A program made the translations under genes and the position numbers. Shown piece after piece: positions 25,288 through 34,301 of a DNA stretch of 64,000 bases. The DNA comes from Enterobacterales bacterium (lineage in GTDB: Bacteria > Pseudomonadota > Gammaproteobacteria > Enterobacterales > Enterobacteriaceae), in NCBI GenBank assembly GCA_015654925.1, contig JAATFX010000033.1, positions 62,001 through 126,000 of the forward strand, given 5' to 3'. Below the pieces are notes generated by a model that worked only from the letters and a program-made list of their open reading frames with translations, did no database searches and was not told the DNA's origin. The stretch's first letter is position 1, and every line of letters begins with the position of its first letter.

Positions 25288-27906
25288 TTATTTATCCTGT
25301 CTTATCGCCGCGACGCGCGCCAACCGCAGCGCCTGGGCCAGTTGTTGCAGGGTAAATGGCTTGCGCAGCAGCGTGATATCCTCGGGCAGCCCGGCACTAT
25401 TTGGCCGGATGTCCTGCCCGCTGATGAGTAATGTTCCCAATGCCGGATTGATGCCGCGGGCCAGGCGTATGACGTCGGCGCCGCTGTGATCGCCCGGCAA
25501 CATGAGATCGCTGACCAGCAGGTTGATATCCGGCGTCTGGCGCAATAACGCGAGCGCCTCGGCGCTCTGCGCCGTGGACAGCGTCAGATATCCCAACTGG
25601 TGTAATTGTTCGCACAGGGTGTTGCGCACATCTTCCTGGTCGTCGAGCACCAGTACCAGTAAATCTTCGCTGGGGGACAAATCGGGTTCGGGCAGCACTA
25701 CGGGCTGCGGCGCCAACGCCGGAGCGCGCGGTAACTGTAGGCGGACCCGCGCGCCGGCACCGGGGGCCGAGTCGATTTGCACCCGTCCGCCGGACTGGCG
25801 AATAAAGCCATAGACCATGGACAGCCCGAGTCCATTGCCGCTGCCGACGGATTTGGTGGTAAAGAACGGCTCGAACACTTGCGACTTAACCTCATCGGAC
25901 ATACCGCAGCCGCTGTCGATTACCTCCACGGTCACCATATCCTGCTTGCGCCCGCCGGTGCGCACTACCCGCTGGTTATAGGTGCGGATAATAATGTCGC
26001 CGCCGCGCCCTTCCATGGCGTCGCGGGCGTTGACCACCAGATTCATAATGGCGTTTTCCAACTGATTAATATCGATCCAGGCCGGCCAGCCGGGCAGTTG
26101 GGAGTCAATAACCAGGGTCAGGTTAACCGGCAGTGAATGCAGCAGCAGCTCGCGCAGGTTCTCCACCAGCCCGGCCAGTTGCACCGCCTGGGGGTGCAGC
26201 GCCTGCTTGCGGGAAAAAGCCAGCAGGCGCTGGGTAAGCTGAGCGCCGCGCCCGGCGGCTTTCAGGGCGCGGGCAATCCGTTCGTCATCGGTGGCGGGGT
26301 TAGCGCCGCATAATTCAAGGCTGCCGATAATCACCGCCAGTAGATTATTAAAATCGTGGGCCAGCCCGCCGGTAAGCTGCCCGACCGCCTTCATCTTTTG
26401 GCTATGCACCAGCGCCTGCTCCAGGGCTTTGCGTTCAGAGCGGTCAAGCACCACGTTGACCATGCCGTGCCGGGGCACCGGACTAAAGCGCAGTTCCAGG
26501 ATAGGTCCGTCCGCCAAATGCATCTCCAGGGCGCGGGGCTGCGCATTACGCAATTGAACGCTCACCGCCCCCCAGTCCGCATATCCCGGTACCCGCGCCT
26601 GGTTGCGGCCGAGCGCGGCCAGCAATTCACGGTAATGCTGGCCGCGAAACAGCAGCGCGGCGTCCAGCCCGAGCAGCAGTGGATATTGCGGGTTCCATAC
26701 CACCAGATGCCCACGGCGGTCGAACAGGGCAAAGCCGTCGCGCATGGCTAAAAACGTGTTCTCCAGCTGGGTGCTTTTCTCTTTTAGCAGCCGCGAAGTC
26801 TGCTCCAGGGACGCCGTATTACCGGCAAAAACGTTAAACGCCCGCGCCAAATCGCCAAGCTCATCGCGCCGCTGCAATCCCGGCACGCTAACCTGGCGTT
26901 CTCCTCTGGCCAAACGGGACATGGCGTCGGCGATAACCGATAAATTGGAACCGAGATTACGATAGATATACCAGCCGGCAAATAGAGTGATGACCAGCGA
27001 CAACAGGGCAAACAGACCGATAAAGAAAATAATCGACGACAGCTCTTTATGGGTCTGGCGAATACGCTGTTCCGACTCCCCCGCCACTTTTTTGACGTAT
27101 AAATTAATATCGCCGTTAAGCATGCCGACCAGGGCTTTGATGTGGTAAGCGTAATAAGCGATGGCCAAATCACTGCCGGATAATTCCCGGGCCAGCGGCG
27201 CCAGGCTTCCCTGGCTGCGGATGAAGCGGGTGATTTTATCCCCCAGCAGCGTGGCGTCGCCGGCATCGGACCAGGTTTCCATAACCTGGTCCAATTGGTT
27301 AAGGGCGGCGCGGGGGCTGGGAGTTTGGATGGCGATATCCAGCAGGCGATCGATTTCCCGCCGCAGTCCCGTCCCCGCCTGCAACCGATGTTCCCGCGCG
27401 GCGATGGTATCGATCTGGTGCAGATACATCTGGCACTGGTACAACTCGCTTAGCAGTTGGTTGCGCTGCAGGTGCCGCTGGTGCCCCAATTCAAGCAGGC
27501 GGGTAACGCTGCCTTCCAGCGCGCCGCTGCGCTGGGTAATCCGCGCCACCAGCGCCGGCTCGCTGGCCGCCAGCGGAGATTGCGCCAATTGCCGCAGCGA
27601 GGATTGCAGCGCCAGCTGCGTTTGCTGCAGCAGGGCCGACTCGCTTTGATACTCCAGCGAGCCCACGACCTGCGAGAGCCGGATGGCGGCGATGGCCACA
27701 TTGGACGTGTCCCGCCCCAGCTCCATGCTGCCGGTCATTTCGCTCAGGGTCCTGGCCTGCATTTGCTCTTGCAAATTGCCCGCGTGCCGGAAGCCGACAA
27801 TGGCCACCCCGCTGACCATCAGGGTAACCGCGACCACCAGCAGGTTGAACATCAACAGGCGGCCCCGGGCGCTGGTCAGGATAGGTCGTGGCGAAAACAG
27901 GGGCAT
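25288..27906 (-). CDS. Hybrid sensor histidine kinase (TorS-like layout, HAMP-PAS-HisKA-HATPase-REC)
   Basis: An 872-residue inner-membrane kinase. TM1 is at about residues 18-40, a mainly helical periplasmic sensor spans about 41-285, and TM2 is at about 288-312. A HAMP (SRLARGERQVSVPGLQRRDEL) and a PAS-like domain (MRDGFALFDRRGHLVVWNPQ) follow. The phosphoacceptor His is in GQLTGGLAHDFNNLLAVI; the ATPase boxes are NLVVNARDAM, DSGCGMS and GLGLSMVYG. The C-terminal receiver has its Asp in LLVSDLMLPGD. No Hpt domain is visible, unlike TorS. GGAG precedes the ATG. It is divergent from the sugar ABC operon, which it probably controls with the regulator at 32255-33004. Confidence 0.88.
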   Translation of the reverse strand: MPLFSPRPILTSARGRLLMFNLLVVAVTLMVSGVAIVGFRHAGNLQEQMQARTLSEMTGSMELGRDTSNVAIAAIRLSQVVGSLEYQSESALLQQTQLALQSSLRQLAQSPLAASEPALVARITQRSGALEGSVTRLLELGHQRHLQRNQLLSELYQCQMYLHQIDTIAAREHRLQAGTGLRREIDRLLDIAIQTPSPRAALNQLDQVMETWSDAGDATLLGDKITRFIRSQGSLAPLARELSGSDLAIAYYAYHIKALVGMLNGDINLYVKKVAGESEQRIRQTHKELSSIIFFIGLFALLSLVITLFAGWYIYRNLGSNLSVIADAMSRLARGERQVSVPGLQRRDELGDLARAFNVFAGNTASLEQTSRLLKEKSTQLENTFLAMRDGFALFDRRGHLVVWNPQYPLLLGLDAALLFRGQHYRELLAALGRNQARVPGYADWGAVSVQLRNAQPRALEMHLADGPILELRFSPVPRHGMVNVVLDRSERKALEQALVHSQKMKAVGQLTGGLAHDFNNLLAVIIGSLELCGANPATDDERIARALKAAGRGAQLTQRLLAFSRKQALHPQAVQLAGLVENLRELLLHSLPVNLTLVIDSQLPGWPAWIDINQLENAIMNLVVNARDAMEGRGGDIIIRTYNQRVVRTGGRKQDMVTVEVIDSGCGMSDEVKSQVFEPFFTTKSVGSGNGLGLSMVYGFIRQSGGRVQIDSAPGAGARVRLQLPRAPALAPQPVVLPEPDLSPSEDLLVLVLDDQEDVRNTLCEQLHQLGYLTLSTAQSAEALALLRQTPDINLLVSDLMLPGDHSGADVIRLARGINPALGTLLISGQDIRPNSAGLPEDITLLRKPFTLQQLAQALRLARVAAIRQDK

Positions 27907-28016
27907 GATTAGGACTCCGCGGCGGGCCGGCTGTCAGTATAAGATGCGGGCCAATGCCAATTATGACAAACATGAACGGCTTTTGACATTTTGCATTTAT
28001 CTGCGCCTGCTTTACT

Positions 28017-28035
28017 GCGGTAATTAACCTACCGC
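28017..28035. promoter_or_regulatory. GCGGTA-n7-TACCGC inverted repeat before the sugar ABC operon
   Basis: Perfect 6-bp arms at 28017-28022 and 28030-28035, just before the RBS of the ABC ATPase gene. A TTGACA hexamer lies at 27983-27988. The arms could be an operator or a small leader hairpin. Confidence 0.35.
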
Positions 28036-28049
28036 GAGGAGCCAACCGG

Positions 28050-29561
28050 ATGACGCAGCCCCCCATTCTCGAAATGCGCGACATTGGCAAACGCTTCGGC
28101 CATTTCCATGCGTTAAAATCGGTGAATCTCACGGTCCGGTTGGGAGAAATCCATGCGCTGATGGGAGAAAACGGCGCGGGGAAAAGCACCTTGATGAAAA
28201 TCCTGGCCGGCGCGTATACCGCCAGCAGCGGCGAAATCATTATCGACGGACAACCGCGGGTGATTAAAGGCCCTAAAGACGCCCTGGCGGCGGGCATTAC
28301 GCTGATTTACCAGGAAATGAACCTGGCCCCCAACCTGACGGTGGCGGAAAATATTTTCCTGGGCAGCGAGCTGCAGCGGGGCGGCCTGGTCCAGCGCGGC
28401 AAAATGGTGCGGGAAGCCCAGCAGGTCATCGATCGTCTCGGCGCGCAGTTCCGCGCCACCGATTTGGTCATGTCCCTGACCATCGCGGAACAGCAGCAGG
28501 TGGAAATCGGCCGGGCGCTGCACCGCCACAGCCGCATTCTGGTCATGGACGAGCCTACGGCCGCGCTCTCTTCCCGGGAAACGCAAAAACTGTTCGATCT
28601 GATTAAACGGCTGCGCCAGGAGGGCATGGCCATTATCTATATCAGTCACCGGATGGCTGAAGTCTATGAGTTGTCCGATCGGGTCAGCGTGCTGCGCGAT
28701 GGCCAGTATGTCGGCAGCCTGACGCGCGAAAATCTCTCCGCCGGCGAATTGGTGCGCATGATGGTCGGAAGGCCGCTGAGCGATCTGTTTAACAAAGACG
28801 TCAATATCGCCGTCGGCGACGTGCGCCTGGAGCTGAACGGGCTGACCGACGGCAAAAAGGTCAAGCCGGTCAGCCTGCTGGTGCGTGCCGGCGAAATCGT
28901 GGCGCTGTCGGGCCTGGTGGGCGCCGGGCGCTCTGAACTGGCGCAGCTGATTTTTGGCGTGCATAAATCTACCGGCGGCATCGTGCGGGTGGACGGCAAC
29001 GCGGTAGAGATCCGCTCGCCGCGGGATGCCATCGCGCTCGGCATCGGATTTTTACCCGAAAATCGCAAGGAACAAGGGCTGTTTCTGGAGATGGCCGCCC
29101 ATGAAAATATCGTGATGCCGACCCTTGAGCGCGACGGGCGTTTCGGCCTGCTCAACCGGCGTAAAGCCCTGGGCATCTCTTCCGAGGCCATCAAATCCCT
29201 GAATATCCGCGTCCCCCACGCCCTGGTGCGGGCCGGCGGCCTGTCCGGCGGCAATCAGCAAAAATTGCTGGTTTCGCGCTGGGTCGCCATCCATCCGCGC
29301 ATTCTGATCCTCGACGAACCGACCCGCGGGGTGGACGTGGGGGCCAAGAGCGAAATCTACCGGATGATGGGGCAATTGGCGCAACAAGGAGTCGCCATTT
29401 TGATGATCTCCAGCGAATTACCGGAAGTGGTCGGCATGAGCGACCGGGTTTACGTGATGTGCGAAGGCCAGCTGGCAGGCGAGTTGAGCCGCAGCGAAAT
29501 CTCGCAGGAAAATATCATGACGCTGGCCACCGGCGTCGTTTCGCAACAGACGCCCGCATAA
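28050..29561 (+). CDS. Sugar ABC importer ATPase (RbsA-like, two ATPase domains)
   Basis: A 503-residue cytoplasmic ATPase with two fused ABC domains, typical of ribose/galactose/xylose-type importers. Domain 1 has Walker [10 protein letters not shown], a signature at [16 protein letters not shown] and Walker [17 protein letters not shown]. Domain 2 has the degenerate Walker [10 protein letters not shown] and the signature [15 protein letters not shown] with Walker [23 protein letters not shown] precedes the ATG. It heads an operon with the permease (9-bp gap), binding protein and isomerase. The sugar is not fixed by sequence; the isomerase suggests lyxose, mannose or a related aldose. Confidence 0.92.
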   Translation: MTQPPILEMRDIGKRFGHFHALKSVNLTVRLGEIHALMGENGAGKSTLMKILAGAYTASSGEIIIDGQPRVIKGPKDALAAGITLIYQEMNLAPNLTVAENIFLGSELQRGGLVQRGKMVREAQQVIDRLGAQFRATDLVMSLTIAEQQQVEIGRALHRHSRILVMDEPTAALSSRETQKLFDLIKRLRQEGMAIIYISHRMAEVYELSDRVSVLRDGQYVGSLTRENLSAGELVRMMVGRPLSDLFNKDVNIAVGDVRLELNGLTDGKKVKPVSLLVRAGEIVALSGLVGAGRSELAQLIFGVHKSTGGIVRVDGNAVEIRSPRDAIALGIGFLPENRKEQGLFLEMAAHENIVMPTLERDGRFGLLNRRKALGISSEAIKSLNIRVPHALVRAGGLSGGNQQKLLVSRWVAIHPRILILDEPTRGVDVGAKSEIYRMMGQLAQQGVAILMISSELPEVVGMSDRVYVMCEGQLAGELSRSEISQENIMTLATGVVSQQTPA

Positions 29562-29570
29562 GGAGCCGAC

Positions 29571-30560
29571 ATGACTACGAAGTCCGCATTACCCGACGCC
29601 GCGCCGGTTACCGTTAAACGGCCCTGGCTGAATGATTTGATGCAGACGGTGGGTATTTTGCCCATCCTGGTGCTGATCGTGGCGATTTTCGGGTTTGTCG
29701 CCCCTAATTTCTTCACCGACAGCAATTTGCTGAATATCGCCCGGCAGGCGTCCATCAATATCGTTCTGGCGGCGGGCATGACCTTTATCATCCTCACCGG
29801 CGGCATCGATCTCTCGGTAGGGTCGATGCTGGGCGCCACGGCGGTGGTGGCGATGGTCGTCTCGCTAAACCCGGCGCTGGCCGGCCTGTCGATCCCGCTG
29901 GCGCTGCTGGCCGGCCTGGTGATGGGACTGTTCAACGGTATCCTGGTGGCCTATGCCGGTTTGCCGCCGTTTATCGTCACGCTCGGCACGTACACCGCGC
30001 TGCGCGGCGCTGCGTATCTGCTGGCGGACGGCACTACGGTGATCAATTCCTCCATCAATTTCGAATGGATCGGCAATTCCTATCTCGGACCGGTGCCCTG
30101 GCTGATTATCATCGCCCTGGCGGTCATTGCGGTGTGCTGGTTCATCCTGCGCCGAACGACCCTCGGCGTACATATCTACGCGGTGGGCGGCAATATGCAG
30201 GCGGCGCGTCTGACCGGCATCAAGGTTAGCTTCGTGCTGCTGTTCGTGTATGCCGCCAGCGGCCTGCTTTCCGGCCTGGGCGGCTTAATGAGCGCCTCGC
30301 GGCTTTACAGCGCCAACGGCAACCTCGGCATGGGGTATGAGCTGGACGCCATCGCCGCGGTGATCCTGGGCGGCACCAGTTTCGTCGGCGGTATCGGCAC
30401 CATCACCGGTACGCTGGTGGGCGCGCTGATTATCGCCACTCTTAATAACGGCATGACGCTAATGGGCGTCTCCTACTTCTGGCAGCTGGTGATCAAAGGG
30501 GCGGTGATCATCATAGCGGTGCTGATTGACAAATACCGTACCCGACACCATCAGGCATAA
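29571..30560 (+). CDS. Sugar ABC importer permease (RbsC-like)
   Basis: A 329-residue inner-membrane permease with about 8 to 10 helices. Family hallmarks are FIILTGGIDLSVGSMLGATA (about residue 65), the AYAGLPPFIVTLGTYTALRG stretch near residue 125, AVGGNMQAARLTGIKVSFVL (the EAA-like ATPase contact, about 205) and GYELDAIAAVILGGTSFVGG near residue 255. AAGGAG precedes the start. It would pair as a dimer with the two-domain ATPase upstream and receive sugar from the binding protein encoded 18 bp downstream. Confidence 0.93.
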   Translation: MTTKSALPDAAPVTVKRPWLNDLMQTVGILPILVLIVAIFGFVAPNFFTDSNLLNIARQASINIVLAAGMTFIILTGGIDLSVGSMLGATAVVAMVVSLNPALAGLSIPLALLAGLVMGLFNGILVAYAGLPPFIVTLGTYTALRGAAYLLADGTTVINSSINFEWIGNSYLGPVPWLIIIALAVIAVCWFILRRTTLGVHIYAVGGNMQAARLTGIKVSFVLLFVYAASGLLSGLGGLMSASRLYSANGNLGMGYELDAIAAVILGGTSFVGGIGTITGTLVGALIIATLNNGMTLMGVSYFWQLVIKGAVIIIAVLIDKYRTRHHQA

Positions 30561-30578
30561 CCCTACCGGAGAGACACT

Positions 30579-31520
30579 ATGCGATTTAATCCCGTTTATA
30601 CCGCGCTGCTGACGGCGGCCATGATCACCCTGGCGCCGGCGGCCCAGGCCAAAGAGTTGAAAGCCATTGGGGTGACGGTGGGCGATCTGGCCAACCCGTT
30701 CTTTGTCCAGATAACCAAAGGCGCGGAAATGAAAGCCCGCGAACTGGCGGGGGATAAGGTGAACGTCACGCTGGTTTCCAGCGGCTACGATCTCGGCCAG
30801 CAGGTGGGGCAAATCGATAATTTTATCGCCGCCAAGGTCGATATGATTATCCTTAACGCGGCGGATTCAAAAGGCATCGGCCCGGCGGTTAAACGCGCCC
30901 AGGCCGCCGGTATCGTGGTAGTGGCGGTAGACGTGGCGGCGGAAGGCGCCGATGCCACCATCACCTCCAATAACACCCAGGCCGGGCAAATGGCCTGCCA
31001 ATACATCAGCGACAAACTCAAAGGCAAGGGCCAGGTGGTTATCGTCAACGGGCCGCCGGTATCCGCGGTGCAAAACCGGGTGGAAGGCTGCATGACCGAA
31101 CTGAAAAAGCACCCCGATATCAAGCTGCTGTCCTATAACCAGAACGCCAAAGGCAGCCGCGAAGGCGGGCTGGAAATCATGACTTCGCTGCTGGCGGCGA
31201 ATCCGCATATCGACGCGGTATTCGCCATTAACGATCCAACGGCGATCGGCGCCGATCTGGCCGCCAAGCAGGCCCAGCGTAAAGAGTTCTTTATCGTCGG
31301 CGTCGATGGTTCGCCGGACGGCGAGGAAGCGCTGAAACGCGAAAATTCGCTGTTTGTCGCCACGCCGGCGCAGGACCCGCAGGTCATGGCCGCGAAGGCG
31401 GTGGAGATTGGCTACCAGATCCTGCAGGGCAAACCGGCGCCCAAGGAACCGATACTGATCCCGGTGAAAATGATCGATCGCAACAATATCACCGACTATA
31501 AAGGCTGGACGGTGAAATAA
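30579..31520 (+). CDS. Periplasmic sugar-binding protein (RbsB-like)
   Basis: A 313-residue secreted binding protein of the type I periplasmic/LacI-like fold. The signal peptide is about residues 1-23, ending APAAQA before KELKAIGVTVGDLANPFFVQ. Typical sugar-binding strands are DMIILNAADSKGIGPAV, GIVVVAVDVAA, HIDAVFAINDPTAIGADLAA and FFIVGVDGSPDGEEAL. GGAGAG precedes the ATG. A stable intercistronic hairpin follows the stop, common after binding-protein genes. It may also present the sugar to the sensor kinase, but the sequence does not show this. Confidence 0.93.
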   Translation: MRFNPVYTALLTAAMITLAPAAQAKELKAIGVTVGDLANPFFVQITKGAEMKARELAGDKVNVTLVSSGYDLGQQVGQIDNFIAAKVDMIILNAADSKGIGPAVKRAQAAGIVVVAVDVAAEGADATITSNNTQAGQMACQYISDKLKGKGQVVIVNGPPVSAVQNRVEGCMTELKKHPDIKLLSYNQNAKGSREGGLEIMTSLLAANPHIDAVFAINDPTAIGADLAAKQAQRKEFFIVGVDGSPDGEEALKRENSLFVATPAQDPQVMAAKAVEIGYQILQGKPAPKEPILIPVKMIDRNNITDYKGWTVK

Positions 31521-31526
31521 ACCCGA

Positions 31527-31547
31527 CGGGCAGGATGACCCTGCCCG
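31527..31547 (+). other. Intercistronic hairpin after the binding-protein gene
   Basis: CGGGCAGG (31527-31534) and CCTGCCCG (31540-31547) form a perfect 8-bp stem with a 5-base loop, 6 bp after the stop. There is no T-run. Such hairpins typically stabilise the upstream binding-protein mRNA relative to downstream genes. Confidence 0.6.
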
Positions 31548-31574
31548 CCATCTTCCTGTGACGGCGGAGGCGGT

Positions 31575-32279
31575 ATGAAGCGCTCTCAGGTTAATATTAT
31601 CGTGCAACAAACCCAGCAGTTTTTTGCCCGCAACGGTGTACATCTGCCGCCTTTTGCCCGCTTTTCCCCCCAGGACTGGTTGTCGCTTGAACACGGCGAC
31701 TGGCGGGAAGTGCTTGATTTACATCTCGGCTGGGATGTCACCGATTTTGGCGGCGGCGATTTCGAGCGGGTCGGCCTGACGCTGTTTACCCTGCGCAACG
31801 GCTCGCCCGGCGCCGTTCCCTACGCCAAAAGTTATGCTGAAAAAATCATGCACTGCCGCGAAGCGCAAGTCACGCCGCTGCATTTCCATTGGTTCAAGCG
31901 CGAGGACATTATCAATCGGGGCGGCGGCAATCTATTGGTGGAAATGTATAATAGCGACGATGAGGAGCGGCTGGCCGATACCCCGGTGACGGTGGCGATC
32001 GACGGTCGCCGCCAGACCCACGCCGCCGGATCGCGGGTGCGGCTGGCGCCCGGCGAGAGCATTTGCCTGCCCCCGGGCATCTATCACAGCTTCTGGGGCG
32101 AAGAAGGTTTTGGCGACGTGGTGGTGGGCGAGGTGTCGATGACCAATGATGACCAGAACGATAACCGTTTTTTGCAAGACCAGGCGCGCTTCGGCCAGAT
32201 AGAAGAAGATCAGGCGCCGCGCTGGCTGTTATGCAACGACTATCATGAAGCCGGTTATGGGCAAGCCCCGGCAATCTGA
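31575..32279 (+). CDS. D-lyxose isomerase family sugar isomerase
   Basis: A 234-residue cupin enzyme of the D-lyxose/D-mannose isomerase family, interconverting D-lyxose and D-xylulose or D-mannose and D-fructose. Metal ligands are visible as H103 and H105 in PLHFHWFKRED, E110 in the same motif and H171 in LPPGIYHSFWGEE, the set known for this family. The N-terminus MKRSQVNIIVQQTQQFFARN matches. GGAGGCGGT precedes the ATG. It is the last gene of the ABC operon; a ROK fructokinase-like gene nearby fits conversion of imported aldose to a ketose that is then phosphorylated. The 3' end overlaps the convergent regulator gene by 25 bp. Confidence 0.88.
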   Translation: MKRSQVNIIVQQTQQFFARNGVHLPPFARFSPQDWLSLEHGDWREVLDLHLGWDVTDFGGGDFERVGLTLFTLRNGSPGAVPYAKSYAEKIMHCREAQVTPLHFHWFKREDIINRGGGNLLVEMYNSDDEERLADTPVTVAIDGRRQTHAAGSRVRLAPGESICLPPGIYHSFWGEEGFGDVVVGEVSMTNDDQNDNRFLQDQARFGQIEEDQAPRWLLCNDYHEAGYGQAPAI

Positions 32280-33004
32280 CCGGCATCCGCCCGGACCACA
32301 TCCGCTGAAAACACATAACCCAGCCGGCGGATGGTGCGGATCATGACCGGCTGGTGCGGATTTGGTTCGATCTTGCGCCGCAGCCGCATGATCAGCACAT
32401 CCACCGTGCGATCAAACACATCCAGGGTTTCGCTATGGGTCAGTTCCAGCAACTGATCGCGGGTGAGCACCTTGCGGGCATGGGCGACCAGCGCCAGCAG
32501 CAGCCCGTATTCGCCCTGCGTCAGCGGCACGGGCTGCTGTTGCGGATTAAACAGCGCGCAGCGCTCGCTGTCGAGCCGCCAGCCGTTGAACCGCCAGCCG
32601 GTTTTATTGCCGCTGGCGGGTTCGGTGCCCAGGGCGCCGCTGCGGCGTAATACCGCCTTGATCCGCGCAATGACCACGCGGGGATTAAAGGGTTTGACGA
32701 TGTAATCATCGGCGCCCATTTCCAGGCCGACGACAATATCGGATTCCGATCCCATGCCGGTGAGCATCACCACCGGCAAATGAGGCTGCAAACGCTGGAT
32801 TTGCTGCAATACCAGCAGGCCGTTGGTGTCGGGCAGCATCAGATCCAAGAGCACCAGCGAAATATCCGGCAGTTGGCCGAGCAAGGTCAGGGCGGCCTGC
32901 CCCTGATGGCAGATATGTACGGTAAACACATGCTCGCTGAGCATGTCGTTCAAGACTTCACAGATAGCGGGGTCGTCGTCGACGACCAATATATTGGGTT
33001 TCAT
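32255..33004 (-). CDS. OmpR-family response regulator (TorR-like)
   Basis: A 249-residue two-domain regulator. The receiver has the acidic pair in ILVVDDDPAICE, the phosphoacceptor Asp54 in LVLLDLMLPDTNG, the Thr in VVMLTGMGS and the Lys in DDYIVKPFNP. The C-terminal winged helix runs from VPLTQGEYGLLLALVAHARK to FDRTVDVLIMRLRRKIEP, ending in IRTIRRLGYVF. GAGGG precedes the ATG. It is the likely partner of the hybrid kinase at 25288-27906: both flank the transporter operon and no other kinase is nearby. Its 3' end overlaps the isomerase gene tail to tail. Confidence 0.92.
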   Translation of the reverse strand: MKPNILVVDDDPAICEVLNDMLSEHVFTVHICHQGQAALTLLGQLPDISLVLLDLMLPDTNGLLVLQQIQRLQPHLPVVMLTGMGSESDIVVGLEMGADDYIVKPFNPRVVIARIKAVLRRSGALGTEPASGNKTGWRFNGWRLDSERCALFNPQQQPVPLTQGEYGLLLALVAHARKVLTRDQLLELTHSETLDVFDRTVDVLIMRLRRKIEPNPHQPVMIRTIRRLGYVFSADVVRADAGQIAGACP

Positions 33005-33133
33005 AGACCGCCCTCGCTGTGTTACGAAAATGATAATAGAGTGTACATTACGGCTATTCGATAGCGCGGATAATGGTGTGGATGTGTGAGACGTCTCTCA
33101 TGCCGGCTACGGGATTCACAGAAGGAGATAACG

Positions 33134-34039
33134 GTGCGTATTGGGATTGATCTGGGTGGAACGAAAATTGAAGTGGTGGCGCTGGCAACGGACGGCAAGG
33201 TGCTGTTCCGGCAGCGCATATCTACGCCGCGCGATGATTACGGCCAAACCCTGCAGGCCATTGTCTCGCTGATATCGGCCGCCGAGCAGGCCACCGGCCA
33301 GCAGGGGAGCATCGGTATCGGCATTCCGGGCACCCTGTCGCCGTATACCCATAAAGTGAAGAATGCCAATTCGGTCTGGCTCAACGGCCAGCCCATGGAT
33401 AAAGATTTAACCGCGCTGCTCGGCCGGCCGGTGCGTATCGCCAATGACGCCAACTGCCTGGCGGTCTCCGAAGCCACCGACGGCGCGGCCGCCGGCGCGC
33501 AAACCGTGTTTGCGGTAATTATCGGCACCGGCTGCGGCGCCGGACTGGCAATCAATGGCCGCGCGCATGCCGGCGGCAACGGCATCGCCGGAGAATGGGG
33601 CCATAATCCCCTGCCCTGGCAGGACGAAGATGAACACCGCCACGCCCGGGAAGTGCCTTGTTATTGCGGTAAAGCCGGCTGCACCGAGACCTTTATCTCC
33701 GGCACCGGTTTTACCGGCGACTATCAACGCCTGGGCGGCCAGCGGTTGACCGGGCCGGAAATCATTCAGCGGGCGGCGGCGGGAGACGCGCTGGCCGAAC
33801 GGGTGATTGGCCGCTACGAGCTGCGGCTGGCCAAAGCGCTGGCCCAGGCGATCAATTTGCTGGACCCGGATGTAGTGGTGCTGGGCGGCGGCATGAGTAA
33901 TGTCAATCGCCTTTACCAGACCGTGCCGCCGCTGATTAAGCAATGGGTATTCGGCGGTGAATGCGAAACCCCGATCCGTAAAGCGTCCCACGGCGACTCC
34001 AGCGGCGTGCGCGGGGCGGCCTGGCTATGGCCGGATTGA
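33134..34039 (+). CDS. mak: ROK-family fructokinase-like sugar kinase
   Basis: A 301-residue kinase very like E. coli Mak (manno(fructo)kinase, 302). It starts at GTG 33134, after GAAGGAG, giving the ATP-binding [16 protein letters not shown] at the N-terminus. The catalytic Asp is in [14 protein letters not shown]. The ROK signature appears as [17 protein letters not shown], with the zinc-binding motif GEWGH...[12 protein letters not shown]. It converts fructose to fructose 6-phosphate in E. coli and can act on mannose. It is divergent from the response regulator, so likely part of the same sugar regulon. An upstream in-frame ATG at 33086 lacks similarity. Confidence 0.88.
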   Translation: MRIGIDLGGTKIEVVALATDGKVLFRQRISTPRDDYGQTLQAIVSLISAAEQATGQQGSIGIGIPGTLSPYTHKVKNANSVWLNGQPMDKDLTALLGRPVRIANDANCLAVSEATDGAAAGAQTVFAVIIGTGCGAGLAINGRAHAGGNGIAGEWGHNPLPWQDEDEHRHAREVPCYCGKAGCTETFISGTGFTGDYQRLGGQRLTGPEIIQRAAAGDALAERVIGRYELRLAKALAQAINLLDPDVVVLGGGMSNVNRLYQTVPPLIKQWVFGGECETPIRKASHGDSSGVRGAAWLWPD

Positions 34040-34051
34040 TGCGCCTCATTT

Positions 34052-34076
34052 TTTGCCGGGCGCACTGTCCGGCAAA
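34052..34076. terminator. Hairpin after the ROK kinase gene
   Basis: TTTGCCGG (34052-34059) pairs with CCGGCAAA (34069-34076) across a 9-base loop, 13 bp after the stop. No T-run follows. The AT-rich stretch to 34301 that follows holds no gene and should contain the promoter of the next cassette. Confidence 0.5.
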
Positions 34077-34301
34077 GTATTATCAACGTCAATAATGCAA
34101 ATATTTATTTAATATCTTTTATAATCAATAAATTAATAACTACCCCTTATATCTGAATGCGTATAAATATTTGTAAATGTAATAAAATAATGTGATTTGC
34201 TTCAATGTTTCCCCTCCTCGCTATGGATTTTACCTGCGGCTCATTTATGATTTAAACATAAACCCGAACGTCGTTCATATATGCGGACAACAGGATACAT
34301 C

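Noticed and set aside
28113..28964. 283-codon open frame on the minus strand
   Set aside because: It lies wholly opposite the sugar ABC ATPase and reads as low-information His/Gln/Ala-rich sequence.
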